From Neisseriales bacterium (GTDB lineage Bacteria; Pseudomonadota; Gammaproteobacteria; Burkholderiales; UBA11063), in contig SSGX01000011.1 in the NCBI GenBank assembly GCA_008017155.1, positions 1-48,539 on the forward strand: a stretch of 48,539 bases of DNA, read 5' to 3'. Within the stretch, counting starts at the first letter, position 1; each line of letters starts with the position of its first letter. Positions 1 to 10,400 of this stretch are shown here, piece after piece. A program made the position numbers and the translations under genes. The notes below the pieces were generated by a model. It saw only the letters and a list, made by a program, of their open reading frames with translations. It did not search any database and was not told the DNA's origin.

Positions 1-165
1 ATTTTTTAATGGTTGCGCTGCTGCATGTCCAAACCATATACGAAACCACTCTAAATTACCGCCCTTAGATAGAAATCAGGCAAAATCTAATTATTTAACA
101 CTGCTTTTAGGGTAAAATATCGATTCCGTTAATTAGAGCTTACTTTATGTAAGGTTGAATTGCAT
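1..165. repeat. 165-bp direct repeat, left copy
   Basis: These bases are identical, by eye over the whole length, to 4239-4403 in the same orientation. The copy touches the window edge, so it may extend further left. On its right the match stops at base 165, where intergenic DNA ahead of an MFS gene begins. The reverse strand has a short open stretch containing LEWFRIWFGHAAAQ, possibly the tail of a mobile-element gene, but it has no start codon. The two copies bracket a 4.1-kb segment, consistent with a mobile-element end or the product of recombination between element copies. Confidence 0.9.
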
Positions 166-240
166 ACAAGATTATTTTTAAAATACCAATTTTTGGAATT
201 TCAGATAAAATATTAATTTTTTTCATACATATCATGATAC

Positions 241-257
241 CTGTCATTTTTTGACAG
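241..257. promoter_or_regulatory. Small palindrome upstream of MFS gene
   Basis: CTGTCA and TGACAG form a perfect inverted repeat with a 5-base spacer, about 85 bases before the transporter start. TTGACA at 251-256 could also serve as a -35 element, but I see no convincing -10 at the right distance. It could be an operator for the neighbouring LuxR-type regulator. That is inference from position only. Confidence 0.3.
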
Positions 258-341
258 TTATCAGCTAAAGCTAATTTACGTACAATCTAGTCCTAACTAT
301 AAACTATAAAATTATTATTAAATTCACCACAAAGGATGATT

Positions 342-1538
342 ATGCAAAACACACCAAGCACAAAAGATAGCGTATTTATAATTGGTACAATAATCCTGGT
401 TGGACTTAATTTACGCCCATCAATGGCGGCAATTGGTCCATTACTCGGCTTAATCCGCACCGCCATACCTATGTCTTTTAGCACTGTAGCCTTACTCACT
501 GTATTACCTGTTTTGGCAATGGGTGTTGCCATGACATTGGGAAATAAGTTAACTGAATTGGTTGGTGCTCATACTGCCGTAGCAATTGCAGTAACCCTAA
601 TTGCTATGGCAGATATCGGACGCTTATTGGCAACTAACTCTATGGTATTGATATTAACTGCCATTATCGCTGGTTGTGGAATCGCTATTATCCAAGCAAT
701 TATCCCTGGAATCATAAAAAAGAATTTTCCACAATTAATTTCGTTATTTATGGGATTATATGTGACCTCAATTATGGGTGGCGCGGCTCTAGCTGCAGCA
801 TTATCGCCAATCGTAAGTATTACCACAAGTTGGCAAGTTGCACTCGCAATGTGGTCAGCATTAGCGGTAATAGCGCTAATCTTTTGGCTAGCTTTTAAAA
901 ATAAAATTACACCAGCGCAAACAGTACAGCAGCATAAAAATAACGTTACTACAACATTTTTTAAAAATAAGCGCGTTTGGCAATTGGGGATTTTCTTTGG
1001 ATTGGGAACATCATTTTATACTTGTGTATTAGCATGGTTGCCTCCATATTATCTTGATTTGGGCTATGCTGATACCAATGCAGGATTAATGTTGGCATTT
1101 GTCTGTGCAATGGAAGTGTTATCGGGATTAATTTTGCCAGCTCTTGCTAGCCGTTCATTAGATCGTCGACCGATTTTGTTCATTACTTTAGCTGCTATTA
1201 TTTTAGGCTTTGCAGGCATAATTCTTACTCCGACAAAATTGCCTCTTTTATGGGCTAGTTTATTAGGTATCGGAATTGGCGGAATTTTTCCATTAACTTT
1301 GATCGTAACGATGGATCACATCAATGATGCAGCTCAATCAACAAAATTAACTGCCTTTGTACAAAGTATTGGCTATACAATAGCTGCATTTTCACCGCTT
1401 GCTGCTGGTTACATTCGCGATATAAGTAATGGATTTACTGGTGCTTGGTTATTTATGCTGATTGTGACACTATTTATGATAATAATGGCAACACGGTATA
1501 ACCCTAAAAACTATAGCCTGATTTTTGCTAATAAATAG
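342..1538 (+). CDS. MFS transporter, CynX/NimT-like
   Basis: This is a polytopic membrane protein of about 398 residues with the 12-helix hydrophobic pattern of the major facilitator superfamily. Near the N-terminus it has LNLRPSMAAIGPLL followed by LLTVLPVLAMG, the signature of the CynX/NimT group (cyanate and 2-nitroimidazole transporters). The substrate cannot be told from sequence. An in-frame ATG at 336 abuts the AAAGG at 331-335, so the ATG at 342, about six bases after it, is the better start. The gene converges on the LuxR-like regulator and lies between the two 165-bp repeats. Export of the product of the nearby NRPS is possible, but CynX relatives usually handle small anions or drugs, so the link is weak. 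Confidence 0.85.
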   Translation: MQNTPSTKDSVFIIGTIILVGLNLRPSMAAIGPLLGLIRTAIPMSFSTVALLTVLPVLAMGVAMTLGNKLTELVGAHTAVAIAVTLIAMADIGRLLATNSMVLILTAIIAGCGIAIIQAIIPGIIKKNFPQLISLFMGLYVTSIMGGAALAAALSPIVSITTSWQVALAMWSALAVIALIFWLAFKNKITPAQTVQQHKNNVTTTFFKNKRVWQLGIFFGLGTSFYTCVLAWLPPYYLDLGYADTNAGLMLAFVCAMEVLSGLILPALASRSLDRRPILFITLAAIILGFAGIILTPTKLPLLWASLLGIGIGGIFPLTLIVTMDHINDAAQSTKLTAFVQSIGYTIAAFSPLAAGYIRDISNGFTGAWLFMLIVTLFMIIMATRYNPKNYSLIFANK

Positions 1539-1557
1539 CAATTGTTATGGAAAGCAT

Positions 1558-2385
1558 TTAGGTATCAACACGTATTAGTTGAATCTCTAAATTGCTTTCC
1601 ATTGCTTGATAATCAAATAATATCACCCCAATTTTACATAAGCTCGGTGGGATAAATTTATTATAGTTCATGGCAGTTGCTTTATCAATTAATAAACCAA
1701 CATTATTATCACTTATAGCAAATTTAGGACAAATTACTTCGGCAATAGTTTTGGCAACCGCAGTACGACTAACACTGAGTATTCGGGCAATATTTGATTG
1801 ATTAATCCCATTAGTTAGTAAGAAAATAATTTCATGTTGGCGTTTTGCTAATTTGATTGGCATTTTATAATCTTTGGGCATTATTCGTAGTGGCGTAGGT
1901 TTCTTATTCTGTAGGAGGTTTAGATAGTCAGTTAATCCGAAAAAGCCAAACTCAGAAGTAATTTTTTGTACTGCTATGACTTCTCCATCTTTAGCAAAGA
2001 TCGGGATATAATTAAAAATCAACGACCTAATTTCATCATTTTGTGGCAAGATTATCAATGCCTTAATAAATGCTTTATTCTGAACTACCAATTGGTGAAT
2101 GTGTAGTAAATGTTCACGTGTTAAATTTAACTCCTCACTCGTTTTTGCAATTTCAGAGCTAAATTTACCAAGTAATGTAACATCGTTTAAACCAACAATA
2201 TTTTCTCCGGCGAAATTTGATTGACACAAGCTATTGGCGGCAACAATAACTCCATTGCGATCAATTAACATTGCACTGACAGGTAACGATTGCCAAATTT
2301 GAAAATTTTGCAGTAACTCACCAAAGATAGAATCAGGCGCGTCAACGCGTTGAGGCAGATCAACAATTGGCATAAATTTTTTCAC
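1558..2385 (-). CDS. PAS-like / LuxR-type HTH regulator
   Basis: This 275-residue protein begins with a PAS-like sensor region, roughly residues 30-160 (VSAMLIDRNGVIVAANSLC is a typical PAS opening). It ends with a LuxR/GerE-like helix-turn-helix at about residues 180-225 (LAKRQHEIIFLLTNGINQSN, then ARILSVSRTAVAKTI). No phospho-receiver domain or membrane segment is visible, so it probably senses a cytoplasmic ligand and binds DNA. The longest frame starts with GTG at 2385; an ATG at 2373 is an alternative, and neither has a clear Shine-Dalgarno. It converges on the MFS gene with a 19-base gap. A second protein of similar layout sits at the head of the conjugation region. Targets are unknown. 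Confidence 0.75.
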   Translation of the reverse strand: MKKFMPIVDLPQRVDAPDSIFGELLQNFQIWQSLPVSAMLIDRNGVIVAANSLCQSNFAGENIVGLNDVTLLGKFSSEIAKTSEELNLTREHLLHIHQLVVQNKAFIKALIILPQNDEIRSLIFNYIPIFAKDGEVIAVQKITSEFGFFGLTDYLNLLQNKKPTPLRIMPKDYKMPIKLAKRQHEIIFLLTNGINQSNIARILSVSRTAVAKTIAEVICPKFAISDNNVGLLIDKATAMNYNKFIPPSLCKIGVILFDYQAMESNLEIQLIRVDT

Positions 2386-2810
2386 TTTGAATAGAATGTT
2401 TATTGACTTAATTATTCATATTGTACGACTCTATTATACCAATAAATTCAATTGCTATAAAGCAACTAACTTAACAGAAAAAAGCTGCTGGCTAAATGCC
2501 ATATAGTATTTGCTAGTTTACCAGCTCATAGAAAGAACTTATTGAGACTTTGCAGCTAAAGCTGACTTAAGTTCATTTTATCTAGCATAAGGCGGATTTT
2601 CATTTAAATAGAAACTTTTGGGCGTGAAATTTAGATTATTCCTGAAGATGTCAATATTGTACTCGATATTTTCGGGATTTTGAAGGCGAATTTTTGCTTT
2701 TTACAAGTTTTTACCCAAATTGTCTGCTGTATTGTGTAAAATAAGCAATGCAGCAGCTTTGCTATTAGCTTTAATAACATTTTTTAGTTGTTTTAGAGAA
2801 TGATTGTGGT
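2386..2810. other. Gap with no recognisable gene
   Basis: These 425 bases lie between the regulator start and the first IS30 remnant. I see no reading frame with recognisable protein features, no RNA gene and no clear terminator. The side next to 2811 may include the non-coding tail of the IS30 element. The upstream region of the regulator must also lie here, but no consensus promoter stands out. Confidence 0.5.
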
Positions 2811-3182
2811 TTAGGCAGCTTGCTGCACCATATCTACCATCTTGTTGGTTGGTGTATCTCTACCGATACGTTTGCGGTATCTGGCATTCAAACTATTCTG
2901 AATTCTCCTAATCTCAGCATCACTAACAAGATTAAAGTCAGTTCCTTTAGGTAAAGTTCTACGAATCAAACCGTTAGTGTTCTCGTTGAGACCTCGTTCC
3001 CATGAGTAATATGGATGGCAGAAATACCACTCTATACCAAATAGTTGTTTGATAGTATTGTGACACGCGAATTCCCCACCATTATCTGAGGTGATTGTTT
3101 TTAATGGCAATAAACCACTTTCAAATATCTTGCATAAGGCTTTCTCAACCGTTTCCGCAGCTTTGTGGGGTGCCATTCCCAA
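2811..3182 (-). pseudogene. IS30-family transposase, C-terminal fragment
   Basis: About 123 residues of the C-terminal catalytic part of an IS30-type DDE transposase remain. Visible are the second catalytic Asp in TITSDNGGEF and the catalytic Glu in ERGLNENTNGLIRR. The first Asp and the N-terminal helix-turn-helix are absent; full-length IS30 transposases have roughly 320-380 residues. The reading frame opens only from a TTG near 3182, where homology stops close to the neighbouring Tn3 remnant. It is a decayed fragment and is not expected to transpose. Its sequence differs clearly from the IS30 fragment at 3655-4176, so two different IS30 elements contributed. Confidence 0.88.
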
Positions 3183-3224
3183 ACCGCAGATTTTTTTGAA
3201 ATTTGCATAGAAGCATTGCCACTA

Positions 3225-3655
3225 TTATCTTATAGCCAATTCAATACTTTTAACAATCTCATCCAAATTAATTACCGCACTATCAGAAAACACTAATCTT
3301 CCCTGAAAATGAATATGCTGCCAGGCTATTGGTGATATCTTTTTAAGCATTTTTAAAGCTTTTTGATTATTTTCTGCTTTGTACCTGTCATATAACTTGG
3401 ATAAAATCATTGAGTTATAATGAATTATTACATTAGCTATTAATCGGCCACATTGATTACTGATTTCTAACGCCCAGTCAGTTTTTCCAATCAAATGCTT
3501 TTTGCCGTACGCTTGAGCTATATCTGATCTTAATTGATGATAAGATTCCAAACGATTTTGTGAGCGATGGGTGGTACTTATAATGTTTGGATCTATCAGA
3601 TATTGTAATATTTGGTTACTCCGTACCAGCTTATCCAATTCGTATAATGCGGCCT
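3225..3655 (-). pseudogene. Tn3-family transposase, C-terminal fragment
   Basis: About 140 residues match the extreme C-terminus of Tn3-type TnpA: LESYHQLRSDIAQAYG, then ISNQCGRLIANVIIHYNS and KISPIAWQHIHFQGR. Full TnpA has about 1,000 residues, so nearly all of the protein is gone. Homology can be read back past the TTG at 3638 to about 3655 (FEAALYELDKLVRS resembles the family), where it abuts the next IS30 fragment. No resolvase and no 38-bp Tn3 terminal repeat is visible in the window. The fragment is non-functional. Confidence 0.88.
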
Positions 3656-4176
3656 CAAAAATTCCAGGTCGTATTGGTATCGAACATAGACCAAAGATTG
3701 CTGATGCAAAAACAGAATTTGGTCACTTTGAACTAGATACTATTTTTGGTAAGGATCAGGAGTCATTTTTACTAACCGGAGTAGATAAAGCACATAAAGG
3801 CGTATTTATTAGAAAACTACCGAATAAAAAAGCAGATACTGTTGTGGCTGCATTTGAAAATGTTGTCGCTACAACACTTTATGAATTCAAAACACTAACT
3901 TCTGATAATGGCACAGAGTTTACTAATCACGCTAAAATATCTGAGATTACTGGAGCAGACTTTTACTTTGCAAACCCTTATAGTTCATGGGAACGTGGCT
4001 TAAATGAGCACACTAATGGCTTGATACGAAGGTTTTTTCCTAAAGGTACTGATTTCAATAACGTAAGTGATGAAGATATAGCTAAGGTGGAACACATTCT
4101 CAATACTAGAGGTCGAGCCTCGTTAGGCTATAAAACTCCGAATGAAGTATTTTTAGAATACTTACAAGCGGCTTAA
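3655..4176 (+). pseudogene. IS30-family transposase, 5'-truncated
   Basis: About 173 residues of an IS30-type transposase start abruptly at KIPGRIGIEHRPKI. All three DDE residues are visible: Asp in HFELDTIFG, Asp in TSDNGTEF and Glu in ERGLNEHTNGLIRR. The N-terminal DNA-binding domain is missing because the frame runs into the Tn3 remnant on the other strand at about 3655. The open frame starts further upstream at 3571, but those residues derive from reverse-strand Tn3 sequence and are not transposase. The catalytic core alone is unlikely to be active. The stop is followed by 62 bases and then the right-hand 165-bp repeat. Confidence 0.88.
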
Positions 4177-4238
4177 TTAGCGGTTTATTAGACCACCATT
4201 TGTTGAATTAATTAAAAATTAATTCAAGTCTGGCGGCC

Positions 4239-4403
4239 ATTTTTTAATGGTTGCGCTGCTGCATGTCCAAACCATATACGAAACCACTCTAAATTACCGC
4301 CCTTAGATAGAAATCAGGCAAAATCTAATTATTTAACACTGCTTTTAGGGTAAAATATCGATTCCGTTAATTAGAGCTTACTTTATGTAAGGTTGAATTG
4401 CAT
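4239..4403. repeat. 165-bp direct repeat, right copy
   Basis: This is the second perfect copy of bases 1-165. Its right end falls at 4403, and the codons of a beheaded NRPS adenylation domain continue from 4404, so the repeat end is the truncation boundary. Perfect identity between copies suggests a recent duplication or gene conversion. The region just left of it, 4177-4238, is AT-rich and holds an imperfect palindrome around AATTAATTAAAAATTAATT. Confidence 0.92.
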
Positions 4404-4408
4404 TTATC

Positions 4409-7400
4409 GTGGGAATCGGCCCTAGTTATTATAATTATTTGGTAGATTATTTATCCAAGCGAGCACAGCCTAAATTAAGGCTTATTTTTATTGCCGGTGA
4501 GATTTTATATAAATCCCTAGTTAACAAACATCTTCAGGCATTTAACAGTGATTGTCGATTAATCAATCTTTATGGACCAACCGAGACAACACAAGCTAAA
4601 TTTTATTATGAGCTTGATTTTAATAACTATAAGTTTAGTGAAATGATGCCAGTTGGGTTACCAATTAATGATGCTACCACTGCGTATATTCGTAATGCTT
4701 CTGGAGTTTTGATTGATGAACCAGATGTTACTGGTGAAATTATAATTGCTACGGATGATATTTCATACGGCTATTGTAATATTAGCCAAAATGCTCCTTT
4801 TATTGAAATTAACGGCAAAAAAGCTTTTTGTAGTGGTGACCTTGGCTATAAGGATCAACTTGGTTTATTGCATGTTTTGGGGCGAGCGGATTCGCAGATC
4901 AAGATTCGTGGCATGCGAGTAGAACTTAGTGAAATTGAAGCAAATATCCTAAATGTCGATAGTGTACGAGAAGTAGCTGTTTTATATGTGTTACAAGATA
5001 ATAGTCAGGAAGGTCAGCTAGTCGCAGTATTAGTTGGAAATGCGAGTAAAAGTGAAGTCTTAGAATACCTTTCTTCTTGCTTACCCGATTATATGCTGCC
5101 AGCCAGATTTGTCTATCTGGATAATTTACCCAAAAACCGGAATAATAAAATTGACCGATTAGCATTAAGTCAGATTATTCAGGAAGAAAACTCTCTAGCT
5201 CCATTGACGGCCAATAAAAATGAAGCTACTAATGATGCGATAACAGAAAAATTAATTGCGATTTGGCAGGAATATTTCCCACAACCATTTTCTATTCATG
5301 ACGATTTTTTTGTTTTGGGCGGTAGCTCGCTTCTAATTATGGCGATTGCCAGTAAAATTAAAGAAGTATTCAATCATACGCCAACATTGAATATATTCTA
5401 TGAAAAACGAACGATTGCCGAACTAGCACAGTACCTTCATGTCAATCAGGATAATCAAAGTCAGACAATAAAATCAGCTTTAATTCATAAAGAGTATAGC
5501 AATGATTATTTCCCGTTGACACACATTCAGCAAGCCTATCTTCTAGGGCGTTTTGGTAATTATAAACTGGGTGGAATTGCAACTCAGCGTTATGTTGAAT
5601 ATAGCTATAGCGAGCATCTGGATTATGCGCGTTTAGAAGCTGCGATTAATCAATTAATTAAGCTTCATGCTATGCTTAGAACTACTTTCTCTGTTGATAG
5701 AATGGTACAAATAACTCATCCTGAATATAATTACAAATTATCTGTTAATGATTATTCAACTTATTCTAAGAGCGATTTTCAGCAGCAAATATTGGAAATC
5801 CGCAATCAAATGCTGAGTGAAAAACTTGATCTAACTAAGTTACCATTATTTGAAATAAAAATCTCTCGTGGGGCAAATGGCGACAGATTGCATTTTCTTT
5901 CTGATATTCTGATAATGGATGCACATAGCTTAAATATTTTTAGGGAAGAGCTAACCCTTCTTTATAAAGGTAGTAAGTTAGATGAGATTGAATTTACCTT
6001 TCGCGACTATATTGAATCAAAGTCTGAATCAGATAATAACTTAGCTTATCTTAGTAAGTTTTATTGGTTTCAACGCTTTAAAGATGCGCCTAATTTTGCT
6101 CCCCTTAGAACGCTGCAATTGCCTGAATCAGTAACTAATCCTATTTTTGCTCGGGATAGCCGGGTAGTTTCAGCAAATATTTGGCAGGAATTTAAGAATA
6201 AAGCTTATCAGAATAATCTTTCACCAACTTCAGCTTTATTAACTATTTACTATCATGTATTAGCCAGATATTCAACAAATCCTAATTTTTTGATCAATAT
6301 ATCACTTTTTGATAAAACTAATAGTTTAGTTGCAGATAATATTATTGGTGATTTTACTGATATTTTGGCATTTTTGCCATATGCAGGTTATAAGACGCAA
6401 TTTATTAATCAGGTTCGGCATAACCATTCTTTATTATGGAAAGATCTTGAACATCGAGTGGTAGATGGGATTGAAGTATTTTCAATTATTCGCCAGAAAT
6501 TTAACCTTGATTCAGATGTCATAATTGCACCACTGGTATTTACTAGTTTACTTGAAGATTCCAAGACAAATACTTTTCTTGAAAATAACGCTCATGAGGA
6601 ATTTTATCTTTCACAAACAGCACAAGTTTGGCTAGATAATAATGCGATTGAAAATAATGGTAACCTCCTTTCTGGCTGGGATTATGTGTCGCAGCTTTTT
6701 GCTATAGAACAGATTGAGAGCTTACATAAGCAATATATAAATTTGATTGAACATTTTGCACATTATGCTTGGGACAATGAGATTCCTGATCTTATTGATT
6801 CTAGTGATTTAGCAATAATTGCTACTGCAAACTCATCTCATCAAAGCATGGAGAAAATAGTAACTCTTAAAGATCAAGCATTAGCTAAGCCACAGTCAAT
6901 CGCAGTTATTGATGCTAATGGCAGCTATACTTATGGCCAGTTAATGGATAAAAGCTATTCAATTGCAAGTTTACTAAAAAAAGTTGGGGTACAAAAACGT
7001 GAATTGGTTGCAATCTTTAGTGAAAAAGGCTATCAGCAAATAGCCGCAGCCTGGGGGATCATGAAAACCGGTGCGGCTTATTTACCCTTAAATATAGATT
7101 GGCCAATCGGACGGGTTGAAGAAGTACTTCAAGAAGGAATGGTTCGTTATATCTTAGTATCTAAATTTCAGCTTACTAAAATTTCAGTTGATACAATTAA
7201 ATCTGCATATCAAATTTTAGTGATTGATGAAGCTAATGATCATGAGCAAACTAATGTTGCTGCGATTCCGATGGCAGAACTTGATGAAGCCGCATATGTT
7301 TTATTTACTTCGGGAAGTACCGGAAAACCTAAGGGTGTTGTTATTTCTTATCTTGGCGTGATAAATACCATAAAAGCAGTCAACGAGCGTTTCAATATCA

Positions 7401-10400
7401 ACCAAGATGATACTATTCTGGCATTATCCGAGTTAAGCTTTGATTTATCGGTTTATGATATGTTTGGAATGCTTGGCGCTGGTGGAAAAGTAATTTTTCC
7501 TGATCCGGATAAGGTTAAAGAGCCATCTCATTGGTATAAATTGATTGAAAAACATCAGATAACTATCTGGAATACTGTGCCCCAAATTATGCAGCTTTTA
7601 ATTGACTACATCATTAGCCAGAAAAAACAACTCAATTCACTACGAGTGGTTTTGCTAAGTGGCGACTGGATTCCATTGAGTTTACCCACGCAGATTAAAT
7701 CACTAAATCCAAATATCACGGTGATGAGTCTTGGGGGCGCCACTGAAGGCTCTATCTGGTCGTGTTGGTATGAGATAAAGAAAGTTGATGAAAGCTGGAA
7801 ATCAATTCCATATGGTGTAGCGATGCCAAATCAGAAAATGTATATTTTAGATACACAAGGTAGGCATTGTCCGGCTAATGTGATTGGTGAAATATATATC
7901 GGCGGTATTGGCGTAGCAATTGCTTATTGGAATGATGGTGAAAAAACCAAAGCAAGTTTTATTCAGCATGAAGTGCTTGGGCGGCTTTATAAAACTGGCG
8001 ATCTTGGCTGTTGGAATAAAGCAGAGTATATTGAATTTCATGGGCGTAAGGATTTTCAAGTCAAAATCAATGGTTATCGGATAGAACTAGAAGAAATTAC
8101 GGCAAAACTGAATAAAATAAATGGAATTGAGAGTTCAATTGCTCGTGTTTATTCTAATGCTGGGCGTGATTATATTATTGCCTATCTAGTATCCAGATAT
8201 AGCTATCTTGCATCTGATAGTAGTGAATTACAGGGGTTTAAATTAAAATTAGCTGGGATTAGAAGTGATTTACTTTTAGCTACATATAAGCTAAACTTAG
8301 ACTTACCCGAGAATAAATTTATCCTCCGAAAAAGTTATCGGCGCTACTTACCGATTAGTATCAATGATGATGTAGCTATTGATGACATTCTCCAGTATAG
8401 TGCAGATACTATCAATCAATGGATTAACTCGGATAAACAACAAAATTTTCAAGGAACAGTTAGCGCCAAATTTTTAGATGAGATATTTGCCGCAATTTCT
8501 GCGATTAATCTTGAAGAACGGATTTTACCCAAATACCTCTATCCTTCAGCTGGAAGCAGTTATTCGGTGAGGAGTTATCTAAATTTACCCGTTGCGTTTG
8601 GTGATTATCAATCTGGCTACTATTATTATAATCCATTAGCTAAGACTCTCACTAATCTTGAACCCCCTCCGTTAACAGAAAATTTATCTGAGCTACCTGC
8701 AATTGATCTGATTGTTTATTATCCTGCGATTACTCCACTATACCAAGAAGAGTCATTTAGGTTTGCTTATCTTGAAGCAGGACATATGTTAGCTCTGATT
8801 TTAGAAGTGATAACTAAGTATAACATCCCAGTTACAGTTGAAATCTTAGATAAAGTTATTGATAGTGATAATACACAGCTTATCCGCCTTAAATTTGGGC
8901 AAGAAGAGTCTATCAAGATTAAACCTCTAGTTGAATTAAATAAACTAGTTAAGACAAGTAGCGGAATTTATATAAATGATAAACATCAGGTTGATATAAA
9001 TCAGCAGGATATATTTACCCGAGCTAATTGGTATAGTGGCAGATTATTGGAAACTGGTGGTATGTTATTATCTTTTGATGGTGGTAGATCACCTGAAAAT
9101 CTGCTTTATGCTGGAATGTATTTTCAACTTGTAAGTGAGCTACTTTATCAACATAATATTGGTAGCTGTATGCTTGGCTATGATATTTATGAGAATGTAT
9201 TATATTCAATGGTACTTGGGCTAATTGATGAGGGTGAAAAACATAAATCTGAAAGTATGGTAGAAGATAAGTCAATTAGTAAATATATCGAAGAAAGTCT
9301 TGTTCACGAATTACCTGAATATATGCTACCGTATGAGTATTTAATTGTCAACAAACTGCCGCTGACAGCCAATGGCAAAGTAGATTTGAAAGAACTACCC
9401 GTCCCACAATTCTCTAGCCAAAATACGCGGTATATTGCACCAGAAACTCCGCTTGAAAAAGAACTCTGTGAGATTTTTGCTAAAGAGCTAGGTATAGAAG
9501 CTGAGACTATCGGAGTTGAAGATGATTTCTTTAGGATTGGTGGCAATAGTATATTAGCCATTCGCCTAACTAGCCACCTTAATAATTCCTTTGATTCTAA
9601 TATTAAAGTTTCTGATGTTTTTGCTTTAAAGACGATTAGGCATTTGGCTAATTTGATTCGTACGACGCGAGGGGACTTTATCTTTAAGGGTTATCAGATA
9701 AAAGAAAGTGACGCGGATAGCCTTTATTTACCATTTAATCTGAATAATGTTCAGCAAGCGTATTATCTCGGGCGTTATGCTTCTTTTGAGCTAGGGAATA
9801 TATCAACTCATTCATATAGTGAACATAAATTTTCTAAACTTGATCTTAAACGATTTGCAACTGCGCTTAATAATCTAATCAAACGTCACCCGGGCTTAAG
9901 AGCTATTTTCAAGGATGGACAACAGCAATATCTCTCAGATGTTCCTGATTATAGAGTTAACTATTCTGAATTTACCAATTATGAAGATTTTTATCAGCTG
10001 CGGGAAAGCCTTTCGCATAAGGTTTATCCAACTGATGAATATCCGTTATTTGATTTTATCGTTAGTCGGTGTTTATTTAATGATGAAGAGCCTTACTATA
10101 TATTACATATTAGTTTTGATATTCTTCTAATTGATGGTAATAGCACCAGATTATTATATGATGAATTAACTCGTCTTTATCATAATCCAGATTTACAATT
10201 ACCAGTACTGAACATTAGTTACCGTGATTATATCACTCAAGTGGAGAAAATCCGTGCTAGTGATTTATTTATCAAAGATCGGGAGTATTGGCTAAATAAA
10301 CTTCCGGAGTATAATTTTGATTTGCAATTGCCGCTACGTTGCCGGGCAACAGATATAGCTAATCCACGCTTTAATAAATTGACCAAAATTATAGCTGGCG

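Noticed and set aside
342..1538. MFS transporter as dedicated exporter of the NRPS product
   Set aside because: It belongs to the CynX/NimT group, is separated from the NRPS by transposon debris and lies on a segment that seems to have been moved.
3571..3654. N-terminal extension of the second IS30 transposase
   Set aside because: These codons are the reverse strand of the Tn3 remnant and do not resemble IS30 proteins.
4409..4411. GTG at 4409 as the native start of the NRPS
   Set aside because: Adenylation-domain sequence continues upstream to 4404 in the same frame and the protein would begin in the middle of a domain. It is only the first usable codon after a truncation.
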